A stretch of DNA of 47,651 bases from an uncultured Bacteroidales bacterium (lineage in GTDB: Bacteria; Bacteroidota; Bacteroidia; Bacteroidales; UBA932). Of the stretch, positions 8,003 through 16,047 are shown one piece after another. The stretch lies in contig CAMJJZ010000002.1 in the NCBI GenBank assembly GCA_946406275.1, positions 1 through 47,651 of the forward strand. Reading direction: 5' to 3'. Within the stretch, counting starts at the first letter, position 1, and every line of letters starts with the position of its first letter. The translations under genes were made by a program, and so were the position numbers. The notes under the pieces were generated by a model. The model was not told the origin of the DNA, did no database searches, and saw only the letters and a list, made by a program, of their open reading frames with translations.

Positions 8003-8962
8003 CTATCTCCCTAATTCAGAACACTTTATAACACGCCCCAGAACGTTCATCAGATTCTGGCCGGAAATCTTCTCCACCTCCTCCATAGTGTATCCGTGAC
8101 GTATCAATTCTTCCAGCAGGACAGGCAGTTTTGAGACATCGTCAAGACCCGTTGGAGTGACTTCGATTCCGTCAAAGTCCGTACCTATTCCCACGTGATC
8201 TATACCGCATTTTTCCACGGCGTGGTCTATGTGACGGATGATGTCATCTATGCCCGGAAAGGGCTGGGCATCGTCGGTAAGGAAGAAGGGATAGAAATTG
8301 ATTCCTACGTAACCGTCCACGTCGGCAATGGCGCGGAGCATATCGTCAGTAAGATTACGCCTGTGGAGGCAAAGTGTGCGGCAGCAGGAATGGGTTGCGA
8401 CGATGGGAGCCTTCGAATACCTGATGCAGTCGTAGAACGTAGCATCCGAGGCGTGAGAAATATCCACCATCATACCCAGACGGTTCATCTCCTTAACCAC
8501 TTCCCTGCCGAAATGACTGAGTCCGCCCCAAGTCTTTCCTTCCGCGGCGCTGTCCGCGATGGCGTTGTCTCCATTGTGAGTAAGGGTAAGATATCTTACG
8601 CCAAGGCGGTGGAAGAGTCTCAGGAGCGGAAGCGATTCCTGAATGGGAGAACCGTTCTCCATTCCCAGGAAAACGGAGAATATACCTTTATCCTTATTAG
8701 TGGCCGCCTGCGCAGGAGAAACCGTAATAAGGGCATTTCCGTCCTTCTCTACGGCATCCTGGACAGCGGCTATCATTTCCATAGCATGGACTGTTGCAGC
8801 GTCAGGAGCGGTCTCTGCGGACGTATAAAGGGCAAAAAAGGAGCCGTCGACTCCCCCGCGCCTTAGCTTGGGAAAATCGACGTGCCCCGTTTGATTGTCG
8901 ATACTTATGTCCCTGGAGCGAAGAAGCTCGGAGGGTGTATCGACATGAGAGTCGTAAATCAT
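8003..8962 (-). CDS. Membrane dipeptidase, M19 (renal dipeptidase) family
   Basis: Metallo-dipeptidase of 319 residues with an amidohydrolase-type barrel. Zinc ligands are visible in the N-terminal DSHVDTP motif (His6, Asp8), in THNGDNAIAD and VDISHASD in the middle, in THSCCR, and in the C-terminal GIGTDFDGIE. All match family M19. Family members hydrolyse dipeptides, including those with a D-residue at the C-terminal side. There is no signal peptide, so it is probably cytoplasmic. It follows the head-GIN protein gene after three bases and is the last gene of a long minus-strand run. The 18-bp hairpin terminator lies 15 bases downstream. The substrate cannot be told from sequence. Confidence 0.92.
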   Translation of the reverse strand: MIYDSHVDTPSELLRSRDISIDNQTGHVDFPKLRRGGVDGSFFALYTSAETAPDAATVHAMEMIAAVQDAVEKDGNALITVSPAQAATNKDKGIFSVFLGMENGSPIQESLPLLRLFHRLGVRYLTLTHNGDNAIADSAAEGKTWGGLSHFGREVVKEMNRLGMMVDISHASDATFYDCIRYSKAPIVATHSCCRTLCLHRRNLTDDMLRAIADVDGYVGINFYPFFLTDDAQPFPGIDDIIRHIDHAVEKCGIDHVGIGTDFDGIEVTPTGLDDVSKLPVLLEELIRHGYTMEEVEKISGQNLMNVLGRVIKCSELGR

Positions 8963-8965
8963 TGC

Positions 8966-9967
8966 TTACTTGAGGGGTGTGCCCTTGGGTGCAAGAGTGG
9001 ACTTCACGATCTTGCCAATCTTGAAGACGGGAGCACCGGAATAGTACAGTGCGCTGCCACCTACGAGTGTAGCATCGATAGTCTCAGCAGAGCTCACGGT
9101 AGCCTTGGCGTTGCCGGTGAGGTTTGCAACCACGTCTGCGTTGATGAGGCCGTCGGCGTCGATGTCACCATTCTTCTCACCGCGTACGGAAAGAGCTGCG
9201 GTTTCACCGGAAAGGACAATCTTGGAGTTGCCCACGGCGTTGACGTTGATGTTGTCTGCCTTTGCAGCGAGGGCGATCTTGGCATTACCGTTGCCGTTCA
9301 CGTTTGCAACAGGGGTCTCTGCGCCGATGGATACGGTAGCATTGCCGTTACCATTTACGGTGAGATTGCCGGTGTTGGCGGAAAGCTTGAGGTTGGAGTT
9401 GCCGTCGTTGGTGATTTCAATCTTGTCGTCGGCCTTGAGGGAAAGAACTGCCTGGGCGTTCTTGGTCATGGTGATGGCAGCAGTGGTGGCAATCACTGAA
9501 AGGCTCTTGACCTGGGACCTGTCACCAAGGGTGAGCTGGAGGAATTCGCCGGGGAATTCTACAGCGGAAGTAACGGAAGCGTTGTCCGCCATGGTGATGG
9601 CTGCAATCTCAGGCATGGTAACCACTGCCCTGAAAGTGGGCTGGGCCGCATTCTTTGCCTTATAGAGCTTCTTGATGTCCTTGGGAACGGATTTATCGTC
9701 ATAGCCGATATAGAGGGTCTTGGCCCTGACATATACCTGAACATAAGGAGAAAGGGCGTTGTCTACGGTGAGACGTACTCCGCAGTCACCTTTGTCTATG
9801 GTAACCTCGAAATCATTTGCCACGCTCACGGAAGTGAAGTCACTCACTGGAAGGACTTTGTCTTCCAACTGGATAGTGAAAGACTGCTGCTCCTGTGCAA
9901 GGGCGACGGTTACAGAAAGAGCCATAACGGAAGCAATGGTTCCGATAGCCTTGAAGAAGTTTTTCAT
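8966..9967 (-). CDS. Secreted head-GIN domain (DUF2807) protein
   Basis: Exported protein of 333 residues. I prefer the ATG at 9967 because MKNFFKAIGTIASVMALS is a compact signal peptide ending at ALAQ; an ATG two codons upstream (9973) is also possible. The mature part is a right-handed beta-solenoid of the DUF2807/putative auto-transporter adhesin head-GIN type. It shows the usual opening (LPVSDFTSVSVANDFEVTID) and then many short strand repeats rich in G-N-A (TVNGNGNATVSI, VNGNGNAKIAL, VNAVGNSKIVL). The repeats are a signature of this Bacteroidetes family. It has no lipobox and no C-terminal sorting domain that I can see. The function is unknown; periplasmic or surface. It sits 26 bases after the ABC-F gene and 3 before the dipeptidase gene. 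Confidence 0.85.
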   Translation of the reverse strand: MKNFFKAIGTIASVMALSVTVALAQEQQSFTIQLEDKVLPVSDFTSVSVANDFEVTIDKGDCGVRLTVDNALSPYVQVYVRAKTLYIGYDDKSVPKDIKKLYKAKNAAQPTFRAVVTMPEIAAITMADNASVTSAVEFPGEFLQLTLGDRSQVKSLSVIATTAAITMTKNAQAVLSLKADDKIEITNDGNSNLKLSANTGNLTVNGNGNATVSIGAETPVANVNGNGNAKIALAAKADNINVNAVGNSKIVLSGETAALSVRGEKNGDIDADGLINADVVANLTGNAKATVSSAETIDATLVGGSALYYSGAPVFKIGKIVKSTLAPKGTPLK

Positions 9968-9993
9968 AATCATTAAGTTTTATGTTAAATATA

Positions 9994-11919
9994 TTAGTTA
10001 TCAATCTGCTCCATAAGCGTTGTCCATTCGTCCGTCTGGGAGTCAAGGCCAAGCTTAAGTTCCAAGTATTCACGAGTTAACTCATAAATATCCTCATTAT
10101 TTCCGGGATTTGCAAGTATTTTTTCAATAATCTGCATCCTCCCTTCTTTCAGTGCTATCTCCTTCTCTAGGAAAGAAATGCGGTTACGTATCTTTCTATC
10201 CTCCTTGGACAGGGCCTTCTGACGCTTGAAAGACTCGGCAGCGGCGTTGTCTTTCACCGGTGCGTCATTCACGGCCTCCTTCTGCTTTACCTCCAGCTCA
10301 TGAAGGCTTTCCAGTTTGCGGCGTTCCAGGAATTCCGCAACCCCTCCGAGGTGCTCCTTCACGCGGCCGTCCCTGAACTCATACAACTTATCCACAAGCC
10401 CTTCCAGGAAGTCACGGTCATGGGATACGACAATAAGCGTGCCATCAAAGCTTTTAAGGGCCTGCTTGAGCCTGTCCTTGGAGAGAATGTCCATGTGGTT
10501 GGTAGGTTCGTCAAGCGCCAGCACATTGTATGGAGAAAGCATCAGGCGGGCCATTCCAAGCCTTGCCCTCTCCCCTCCGCTAAGGACCGACACCTTCTTG
10601 TCTATATCCTCTCCCTTGAACAGGAACGCGCCCAGGATATCTCTGAGCTTGGTCCTTATCTCTCCCACGGCAACCCTGTCCAAAGTATCGAACACGGTTA
10701 TGGAGCCGTCAAGTATGTCTTCCTGGTTCTGGGCATAATAACCGGTCTTCACATTGTGGCCTATCTTTGCTTCGCCTTCAATGGGGGTAAGTTCTCCGGT
10801 TATAACGCGCATCAAGGTGGTCTTGCCTTCTCCGTTACGGCCAACCAGGGCTACTTTCTCTCCCCTCTTTATCTCTATCTGGGCATCCCTGAACACAATC
10901 TTTCCAGGATATCCTACCGTAAGATCCGTGCCCTTGAACACTATGTCACCGGAGCGCTGGGCAGGAGGGAATTTGATATTGATCCTGGAATTCTCCGTCT
11001 GGTCTATCTCTATCCTGTCAAGCTTCTCAAGGGCCTTTATACGTGACTGCACCTGATTGCTCTTGGTGGGCTTGTAGCGGAAACGGTTGATGAAATCCTC
11101 CGTCTTCTCTATCATGCGCTGCTGGTTCTCATATGCCGCCGTCTGCTGGGCCAGACGCTCCGCACGGAGTTCCACATACTTGCTGTAGGGCACTTTATAG
11201 TCGTTTATATGCCCAAGCATGATCTCCACGGTACGTCCGGTCACATTGTCCAGGAACTTGCGGTCGTGGGAAACTAGCAGCACGGAACCGCGGAAAGCCT
11301 TCAGATAGTCTTCGAACCATTGTATGGACTCTATGTCCAAATGGTTGGTGGGCTCGTCAAGTAGAAGCACGTCTGGCTCGCCAAGAAGGATCTTGGCAAG
11401 TTCCATACGCATGTTCCACCCCTGGCTGAAGGTCTCCGTATTCCGCTCAAGTTCTTCTTCCTTGAAACCAAGGCCTTTCAGTACCTTCAGGGCACGGGTC
11501 CTGGGAGACTCGCCGGATTCCAGGGAAAGCCTGTCGTTGATTGTATTCATCCGGTCTATGAGAGCGGCATATTCGCCGGATTCATAGTCCTCTCTCTCCG
11601 CAAGCTTGGCAGACAGCACTTCCAGTTCGGCCTCCATATCATGAATATAATCAAAGACAGAAAGAACTTCCTCTATCACGCTCACGCCTTTGTGATGCTC
11701 CATGATCTGGGGCAGATAGCCTATCCGGATGCCAGAGGGCTTGTCTATGGAACCTGAAGTGGGCTGCTGCTCACCGGTGATGAGTTTCATCACCGTGGAT
11801 TTCCCGGCGCCGTTCTTCCCCACCAGCCCAATCTTGTCCTGCTCACTGATATGGAAGCTGATGCAGTCCAGAAGTGTGAAACTGCCGAAAGAAACCGTTA
11901 CGTTGTTGATGGAAATCAT
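9994..11919 (-). CDS. ABC-F family ATP-binding protein (ribosome-associated type)
   Basis: Soluble protein of 641 residues with two ABC ATPase domains and no membrane segment, the ABC-F architecture. Walker A motifs are GKNGAGKS (residues 34-41) and GRNGEGKT in the second half. Each domain has an LSGGE- or FSQGW-type signature and an LLLDEPTNHLDIES or LALDEPTNHMDI Walker B. The linker between the domains is charged and helical. A C-terminal coiled-coil-like tail (SKEDRKIRNRISFLEKEI) follows. ABC-F proteins bind the ribosomal E site and affect translation; this one is closest in layout to YheS/Uup-type housekeeping members rather than antibiotic-resistance forms. It overlaps tatC by four bases. 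A second ABC-F gene is at 37879-39651. Confidence 0.88.
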   Translation of the reverse strand: MISINNVTVSFGSFTLLDCISFHISEQDKIGLVGKNGAGKSTVMKLITGEQQPTSGSIDKPSGIRIGYLPQIMEHHKGVSVIEEVLSVFDYIHDMEAELEVLSAKLAEREDYESGEYAALIDRMNTINDRLSLESGESPRTRALKVLKGLGFKEEELERNTETFSQGWNMRMELAKILLGEPDVLLLDEPTNHLDIESIQWFEDYLKAFRGSVLLVSHDRKFLDNVTGRTVEIMLGHINDYKVPYSKYVELRAERLAQQTAAYENQQRMIEKTEDFINRFRYKPTKSNQVQSRIKALEKLDRIEIDQTENSRINIKFPPAQRSGDIVFKGTDLTVGYPGKIVFRDAQIEIKRGEKVALVGRNGEGKTTLMRVITGELTPIEGEAKIGHNVKTGYYAQNQEDILDGSITVFDTLDRVAVGEIRTKLRDILGAFLFKGEDIDKKVSVLSGGERARLGMARLMLSPYNVLALDEPTNHMDILSKDRLKQALKSFDGTLIVVSHDRDFLEGLVDKLYEFRDGRVKEHLGGVAEFLERRKLESLHELEVKQKEAVNDAPVKDNAAAESFKRQKALSKEDRKIRNRISFLEKEIALKEGRMQIIEKILANPGNNEDIYELTREYLELKLGLDSQTDEWTTLMEQIDN

Positions 11920-12659
11920 GCCTCTTTCTTACACATCAGGATTGAGAACTCATACAGCCCGTACAGAGGTATGGCAAGGACAAACATGGAGAAAGGGTCG
12001 CTGGGCGTAATAAGCGCTGCAAGGACAAGGACTATGACGAATGCATATTTCCTCCCCTTCCTCAGCATGGGACGATCAACTATTCCTATGCTTGAAAGCG
12101 CCATTATCACCGTAGGAAACTCGAACAGGATGCCTATGAGGAATACCATCGAAATAAACAGTGACATGTACGATCCCAGGGAGATGGTATTCACGATGGC
12201 TTCGCTCACGGAGAAGTTCACAAAGAACATAAGACACACCGGGAGCACCACGAAGTACCCTACTGCAACTCCAAGATAAAACAGTCCCGACGAAAGAAGG
12301 AACGCCTTCCGGACAGGTTTCCTTTCATTGTCATAAAGCGCCGGCGCCACAAACTTCCAGATTTCCCATATAATATAAGGAAAAGCAACCACCACTCCGC
12401 ACAGGACCGAGACCTTAAGGTACACGAAGAACTGTGCAGAGAGTTCGATATTGATCAGATCCATTGAAAAGTCCACCCCCGGAAGGCGGTAGAGCGGGAA
12501 ATCCGGCCTGGTTGGCCATAGGACAGCCTTGAACAGCTGTTTGGGGAAGCACATGAAAACGACGGCCACCGACACCAAAGCCAGAATCGAGCGGAACAGG
12601 GTTCCCCTCAATTCTTCAATGTGGTCCCAGAAGGACATCTCCTTGTCCTTCGCGGCCAC
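11916..12659 (-). CDS. tatC: Sec-independent protein translocase TatC
   Basis: Six-helix inner-membrane receptor of the twin-arginine translocation system. It has the family opening FWDHIEELR, the P-Y-I-IWEIWKFVAPALY segment of the second loop, and TPSDPFSMFVLAIPLYGLYE near the end. The open frame extends upstream to an ATG at 12719 inside tatA, but that adds 20 residues unlike any TatC. A GTG at 12659, immediately after the tatA stop, gives an N-terminus (MAAKDKEMSFWDH) that fits the family well, so I use it. The ATG at 12638 is an alternative. It is coupled to the following ABC-F gene by a 4-base overlap. With tatA it forms a minimal TatA-TatC system; no tatB is present. Confidence 0.9.
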   Translation of the reverse strand: MAAKDKEMSFWDHIEELRGTLFRSILALVSVAVVFMCFPKQLFKAVLWPTRPDFPLYRLPGVDFSMDLINIELSAQFFVYLKVSVLCGVVVAFPYIIWEIWKFVAPALYDNERKPVRKAFLLSSGLFYLGVAVGYFVVLPVCLMFFVNFSVSEAIVNTISLGSYMSLFISMVFLIGILFEFPTVIMALSSIGIVDRPMLRKGRKYAFVIVLVLAALITPSDPFSMFVLAIPLYGLYEFSILMCKKEA

Positions 12660-12660
12660 C

Positions 12661-12873
12661 TTACTTTTCGTCCTTATTATACTCGGTTTTGGTATCGGCA
12701 CCCTCCACTTCCTTCTCAACCTCGTTCATGCCCTCCTTGAAACTCTTGACGCCTTTGCCAAGCCCTTTCATGAGCTCGGGAATCTTCTTGCCGCCGAAGA
12801 GAAGGAGAACTACCAGTACGATAAGGATGATTTCCCATGTACCGAACACCATAGGGTAAAAAAGCATACTCAT
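12661..12873 (-). CDS. tatA: Twin-arginine translocase subunit TatA
   Basis: Small pore-forming subunit of the Tat pathway, 70 residues. One N-terminal membrane helix ([16 protein letters not shown]) is followed by the [20 protein letters not shown] amphipathic helix that defines TatA/TatE, then a charged tail. The Phe-Gly hinge is at residues 26-27. It lies 2 bases behind the thioesterase gene and directly before tatC. In Bacteroidetes one TatA-type protein commonly serves both the TatA and TatB roles, and nothing here contradicts that. A start at the second Met (12867) is also possible. Confidence 0.93.
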   Translation of the reverse strand: MSMLFYPMVFGTWEIILIVLVVLLLFGGKKIPELMKGLGKGVKSFKEGMNEVEKEVEGADTKTEYNKDEK

Positions 12874-12875
12874 AA

Positions 12876-13283
12876 TTATTGGAGTTTTTCAAACATCTGG
12901 ATTATGGCCTCAGGGCAACGCACCGGCCGGAAGGTTTTACTGTCAATAAAGCCTAGCACCACCAGGCCTTCCGCGCAGATCTCTCCATTCTGGTTCACCA
13001 CGGTCTGTGCGACTTCCATCTTTGCCATAGGTTCTTTCACTACGGAGGCGGTTGCAGTGAGGACGTCTCCCATCCTTGCCGGATGGCGGTAACGGCACTC
13101 CACAGATATAATGGGAATGAGCACTCCGAACTGTTTTTCGAACTGCTCGATGGGGCAACCGAGGTCCACCATCATCTGGCTGCGCGCGTTCTCGAAGAAA
13201 CGGATATAATTTGAGTGATGGACAATGCCCATCTGGTCCGTTTCATAGTATCTTACAGGGAAAGTAGTGGAAAAAACCTTCAT
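12876..13283 (-). CDS. Acyl-CoA thioesterase, YbgC/4HBT hotdog family
   Basis: Single hotdog-fold protein of 135 residues. The catalytic motif [20 protein letters not shown] (residues 11-30) contains the conserved Asp16 of the 4-hydroxybenzoyl-CoA thioesterase/YbgC family, followed by His22 and the typical FFENAR helix. It should hydrolyse acyl-CoA or a related thioester in the cytosol; the acyl chain cannot be told. In proteobacteria YbgC is linked to the Tol-Pal envelope system, but no tol gene is near here. It lies 33 bases behind valS and 2 bases before tatA in what appears to be one transcript. Nested small inverted repeats (ATAACA/TGTTAT and GTTATA/TATAAC) occupy the gap to valS. Confidence 0.88.
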   Translation of the reverse strand: MKVFSTTFPVRYYETDQMGIVHHSNYIRFFENARSQMMVDLGCPIEQFEKQFGVLIPIISVECRYRHPARMGDVLTATASVVKEPMAKMEVAQTVVNQNGEICAEGLVVLGFIDSKTFRPVRCPEAIIQMFEKLQ

Positions 13284-13316
13284 AACAAAAATGTTATACG
13301 CTATAACTTTCTTGTT

Positions 13317-15980
13317 TTATTTACTATTTGTCAGCTGTTTAATCTTTGCCTCGAGAGATTCTATCTTGGAGAGCGAATCAGACTCCTTTTTACGCTCAGT
13401 TTCAATGACGGCGGCCGGAGCATTGGCTGTAAAGCGCTCATTTGAGAGCTTTGCACGCACTCCGGCAAGGAATTTCTGAAGGTATTCCAGGTCTTTCCTG
13501 GCCTTGGCAAGTTCCTCTTCAACGTTCACCGTAGAGTTGAGCACAACGAACATTTCAGTGGTCCTGACCATGAGGCCTACGCCCTGAGAATCTCCGAATC
13601 CTTCCACGAGTTCCAGCTTCACGTTGGCAAGTTTTTCGATAACGGCAATGCAAGGGAAAGCAGTAGCTTTTACTTTGAGCGTGAGCTGCTCCTTGGGAGG
13701 GATGTTGCGCTGGCTGCGCACTCCGCGGACGGCATTGATAGCTTCCGACGCAAGTGCGAAGTCTGCCAGGACTGAAGGGGCAAACTCTTCAGCCTTGGGA
13801 GTGGGAGCGTACATGATGGTCTCTCCTTCCCTGCGCTCCGCGATGTCCTGCCACAGTTCTTCAGTGATGAAAGGCATCACAGGATGGATAAGCTTCAGGA
13901 GAGCCTCGAAGAACTCCAGCGTGGCCGCATGGGTGTCTTTGTCCAGAGGCTGGGCCTTACCTTCTACGAAAGCAGGCTTGATGGCCTCCAGGTACCAGGA
14001 GCAATAGTCGTCCCAGAACAGCTTGTAGATGGTCATAAGGGCATCGGAGATGCGGAATTTGCTATAGTGGTCCTCTACCAGGGAAACGGTATCGGAGAGC
14101 TTTGCGCGGAACCATTTGACCGCCTCGGCAGCTGCAGGCGACTGCTTCACCGAAGGATCCACGCTGAATCCCTTCACAAGGCGGTAGCTATTCCAAATCT
14201 TGTTGCAGAATGCTGCGCCCTGCTTGATCTGGGCCTCGTCGTAGAATATATCATTACCTGCGCTTGAGCATAGCAGCATGCCAATACGGACGGCATCTGC
14301 GCCGTAAGTATTGATAAGGTCCAGAGGGTTGGGCGAATTGCCAAGCGTCTTGGACATCTTGCGGCCTATCTTGTCACGCACGATACCTGTGAAATACACG
14401 TTGGAGAAAGGTTCCCTGCCCATGAACTCCTCGCCGGCCATGATCATGCGGGCCACCCAGAAGAAGATGATGTCCGGGCCTGTTACGAGGTCATTGGTAG
14501 GATAATAGTATGCAAGGTCCTTGTTGGGCTTGTGGTCCGGATGGCCGGGCTTCTGCGGATCAAATACCGATATGGGCCAGAGCCAGGAGCTGAACCAAGT
14601 ATCCAGGACATCCTCATCCTGGTGCAGGTCTTCCGCCTTGATAGAAGGATTGATAGCCTGTGCAGCCTTAAGTGCTGCTTCAGGTGTGGATTCAACCACG
14701 TAGGAACCGTCTGGCAGGTAATATGCAGGTATGCGCTGGCCCCACCAGAGCTGCCTGGAGATACACCAGTCGCGTGCGTTTTCCATCCAGTGACGATACG
14801 TGTTCACGTACTTCTCCGGAATGAACTTGGTACGGCCGCTTTCAACGGTTTCAAGTGCCATGGAGGCAAGTTTCTCCATCTTCAGGAACCACTGGGCGCT
14901 GAGCTTGGGCTCTATGACGGCGTCAGTGCGCTCAGAATAACCCACAGGGCTGGTATAGTCTTCCACCTTTACAAGGTTTCCGGCCTCTTCCAGCATTTTC
15001 ACTATCTTCTTGCGGGCCACGAAGCGGTCTTCTCCGATAAGGATTTCCGCCTTCTCGTTCAGTTTTCCGTGGTCGTCTATGATTTCCAGGACGGGAAGGT
15101 TATGCCTTAGGCCTATTTCATAGTCGTGTACGTCGTGGGCGGGCGTAACCTTGAGGCAGCCGGTACCGAAGTCCATCTCCACGTAATCGTCCTCGATGAC
15201 GGGGATTTCCCTGTTGATGAGCGGGATAAGGACTTTCTTGCCCTTGAGCCAGAAGTGACGCTCGTCCTTGGGATTTACGCAGATGGCGGCATCGGCCATA
15301 ATGGTCTCAGGACGGGTTGTGGCTATGACCAGAAACTTGTCCGTGGGGTTGCCGTTGCCGTCCGATATGAAGTAACGGAGGTGGTAGAAATGGCTCTGGG
15401 TGTCCTTGTGGACCACCTCATCGTCAGAAACTGCCGTGAGGGCCACGGGATCCCAGTTCACCATGCGTACGCCCTTGTATATCCAGCCTTTCTTGTAGAA
15501 ATAGACGAATGTATTGATGACGGCTTCCGACAGTTCCGGTTCCATTGTGAAGCGGGTGCGGTCCCAGTCGCAGGAACAGCCAAGCTTGCGCAGCTGCTCC
15601 AGGATAATGCCGCCGTGCTCTTCCTTCCACTCCCAGGCATGACGCAGGAACTCTTCCCTGCCGATATCTTCCTTGGAGATGCCCATTGCCTTGAGTTTGG
15701 CAACCACCTTGCTCTCCGTTGCGATGGAGGCATGATCCGTACCGGGGACCCAGCAGGCATTCTTGCCGTCCATGCGGGCCTTGCGGATAAGGACGTCGTT
15801 GAGGGTGTTGTTCAGGACATGCCCCATGTGAAGGATACCCGTCACGTTGGGCGGAGGTATGACTATAGTGTATGGCTGTTTTTCGTTGGGTTCACTGTGG
15901 AAACACTTATGGGCAAGCCACCAGGCATACCACTTGTCTTCCACATCCTTGGCACTGTACTTGGCTGCAAGTTCGTTCAT
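13317..15980 (-). CDS. valS: Valyl-tRNA synthetase
   Basis: Class I aminoacyl-tRNA synthetase of 887 residues that charges tRNA-Val and edits mis-activated threonine. The HIGH signature is PNVTGILHMGH (residues 44-54) and the KMSKS signature is GRKMSKTLGNSP. GTDHASIATE and the CP1 editing region with the ATTRPETIMAD motif are present, as is the anticodon-binding domain. The protein ends in the usual C-terminal arm, a coiled coil (EEELAKARKDLEYLQKFL to the end). The length is normal. It has its own strong promoter at 16009-16040, placed between it and the end of the M6 peptidase gene. It heads the run thioesterase, tatA, tatC, ABC-F, head-GIN and dipeptidase. Confidence 0.97.
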   Translation of the reverse strand: MNELAAKYSAKDVEDKWYAWWLAHKCFHSEPNEKQPYTIVIPPPNVTGILHMGHVLNNTLNDVLIRKARMDGKNACWVPGTDHASIATESKVVAKLKAMGISKEDIGREEFLRHAWEWKEEHGGIILEQLRKLGCSCDWDRTRFTMEPELSEAVINTFVYFYKKGWIYKGVRMVNWDPVALTAVSDDEVVHKDTQSHFYHLRYFISDGNGNPTDKFLVIATTRPETIMADAAICVNPKDERHFWLKGKKVLIPLINREIPVIEDDYVEMDFGTGCLKVTPAHDVHDYEIGLRHNLPVLEIIDDHGKLNEKAEILIGEDRFVARKKIVKMLEEAGNLVKVEDYTSPVGYSERTDAVIEPKLSAQWFLKMEKLASMALETVESGRTKFIPEKYVNTYRHWMENARDWCISRQLWWGQRIPAYYLPDGSYVVESTPEAALKAAQAINPSIKAEDLHQDEDVLDTWFSSWLWPISVFDPQKPGHPDHKPNKDLAYYYPTNDLVTGPDIIFFWVARMIMAGEEFMGREPFSNVYFTGIVRDKIGRKMSKTLGNSPNPLDLINTYGADAVRIGMLLCSSAGNDIFYDEAQIKQGAAFCNKIWNSYRLVKGFSVDPSVKQSPAAAEAVKWFRAKLSDTVSLVEDHYSKFRISDALMTIYKLFWDDYCSWYLEAIKPAFVEGKAQPLDKDTHAATLEFFEALLKLIHPVMPFITEELWQDIAERREGETIMYAPTPKAEEFAPSVLADFALASEAINAVRGVRSQRNIPPKEQLTLKVKATAFPCIAVIEKLANVKLELVEGFGDSQGVGLMVRTTEMFVVLNSTVNVEEELAKARKDLEYLQKFLAGVRAKLSNERFTANAPAAVIETERKKESDSLSKIESLEAKIKQLTNSK

Positions 15981-16008
15981 AAAAAAATCGTATATCTGCT
16001 ATATCATG

Positions 16009-16040
16009 CAAATATACGATAATTTTATGTCAGTTGCAAA
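16009..16040 (-). promoter_or_regulatory. Bacteroides-type promoter of valS operon
   Basis: On the minus strand TTTG (16040 to 16037), 20 bases, then TATATTTG (16016 to 16009) match the Bacteroidetes sigma-A consensus exactly. The valS ATG is 29 bases further on. The promoter lies in the gap just behind the M6 peptidase stop codon, so valS can be expressed independently of the peptidase. Confidence 0.75.
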
Positions 16041-16047
16041 GAGAGAA

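Noticed and set aside
9994..11919. Antibiotic-resistance ABC-F (ribosome protection)
   Set aside because: The neighbours are housekeeping genes and the layout fits housekeeping ABC-F; nothing in the sequence points to resistance.
12660..12719. N-terminal 20-residue extension of TatC from ATG 12719
   Set aside because: It lies inside tatA in another frame, is very basic and unlike TatC; the GTG at 12659 gives a family-like N-terminus.
13282..13307. Terminator between valS and the thioesterase gene
   Set aside because: The small inverted repeats (6 bp, AT-only) are weak and lack a clean T run; the genes are probably co-transcribed.
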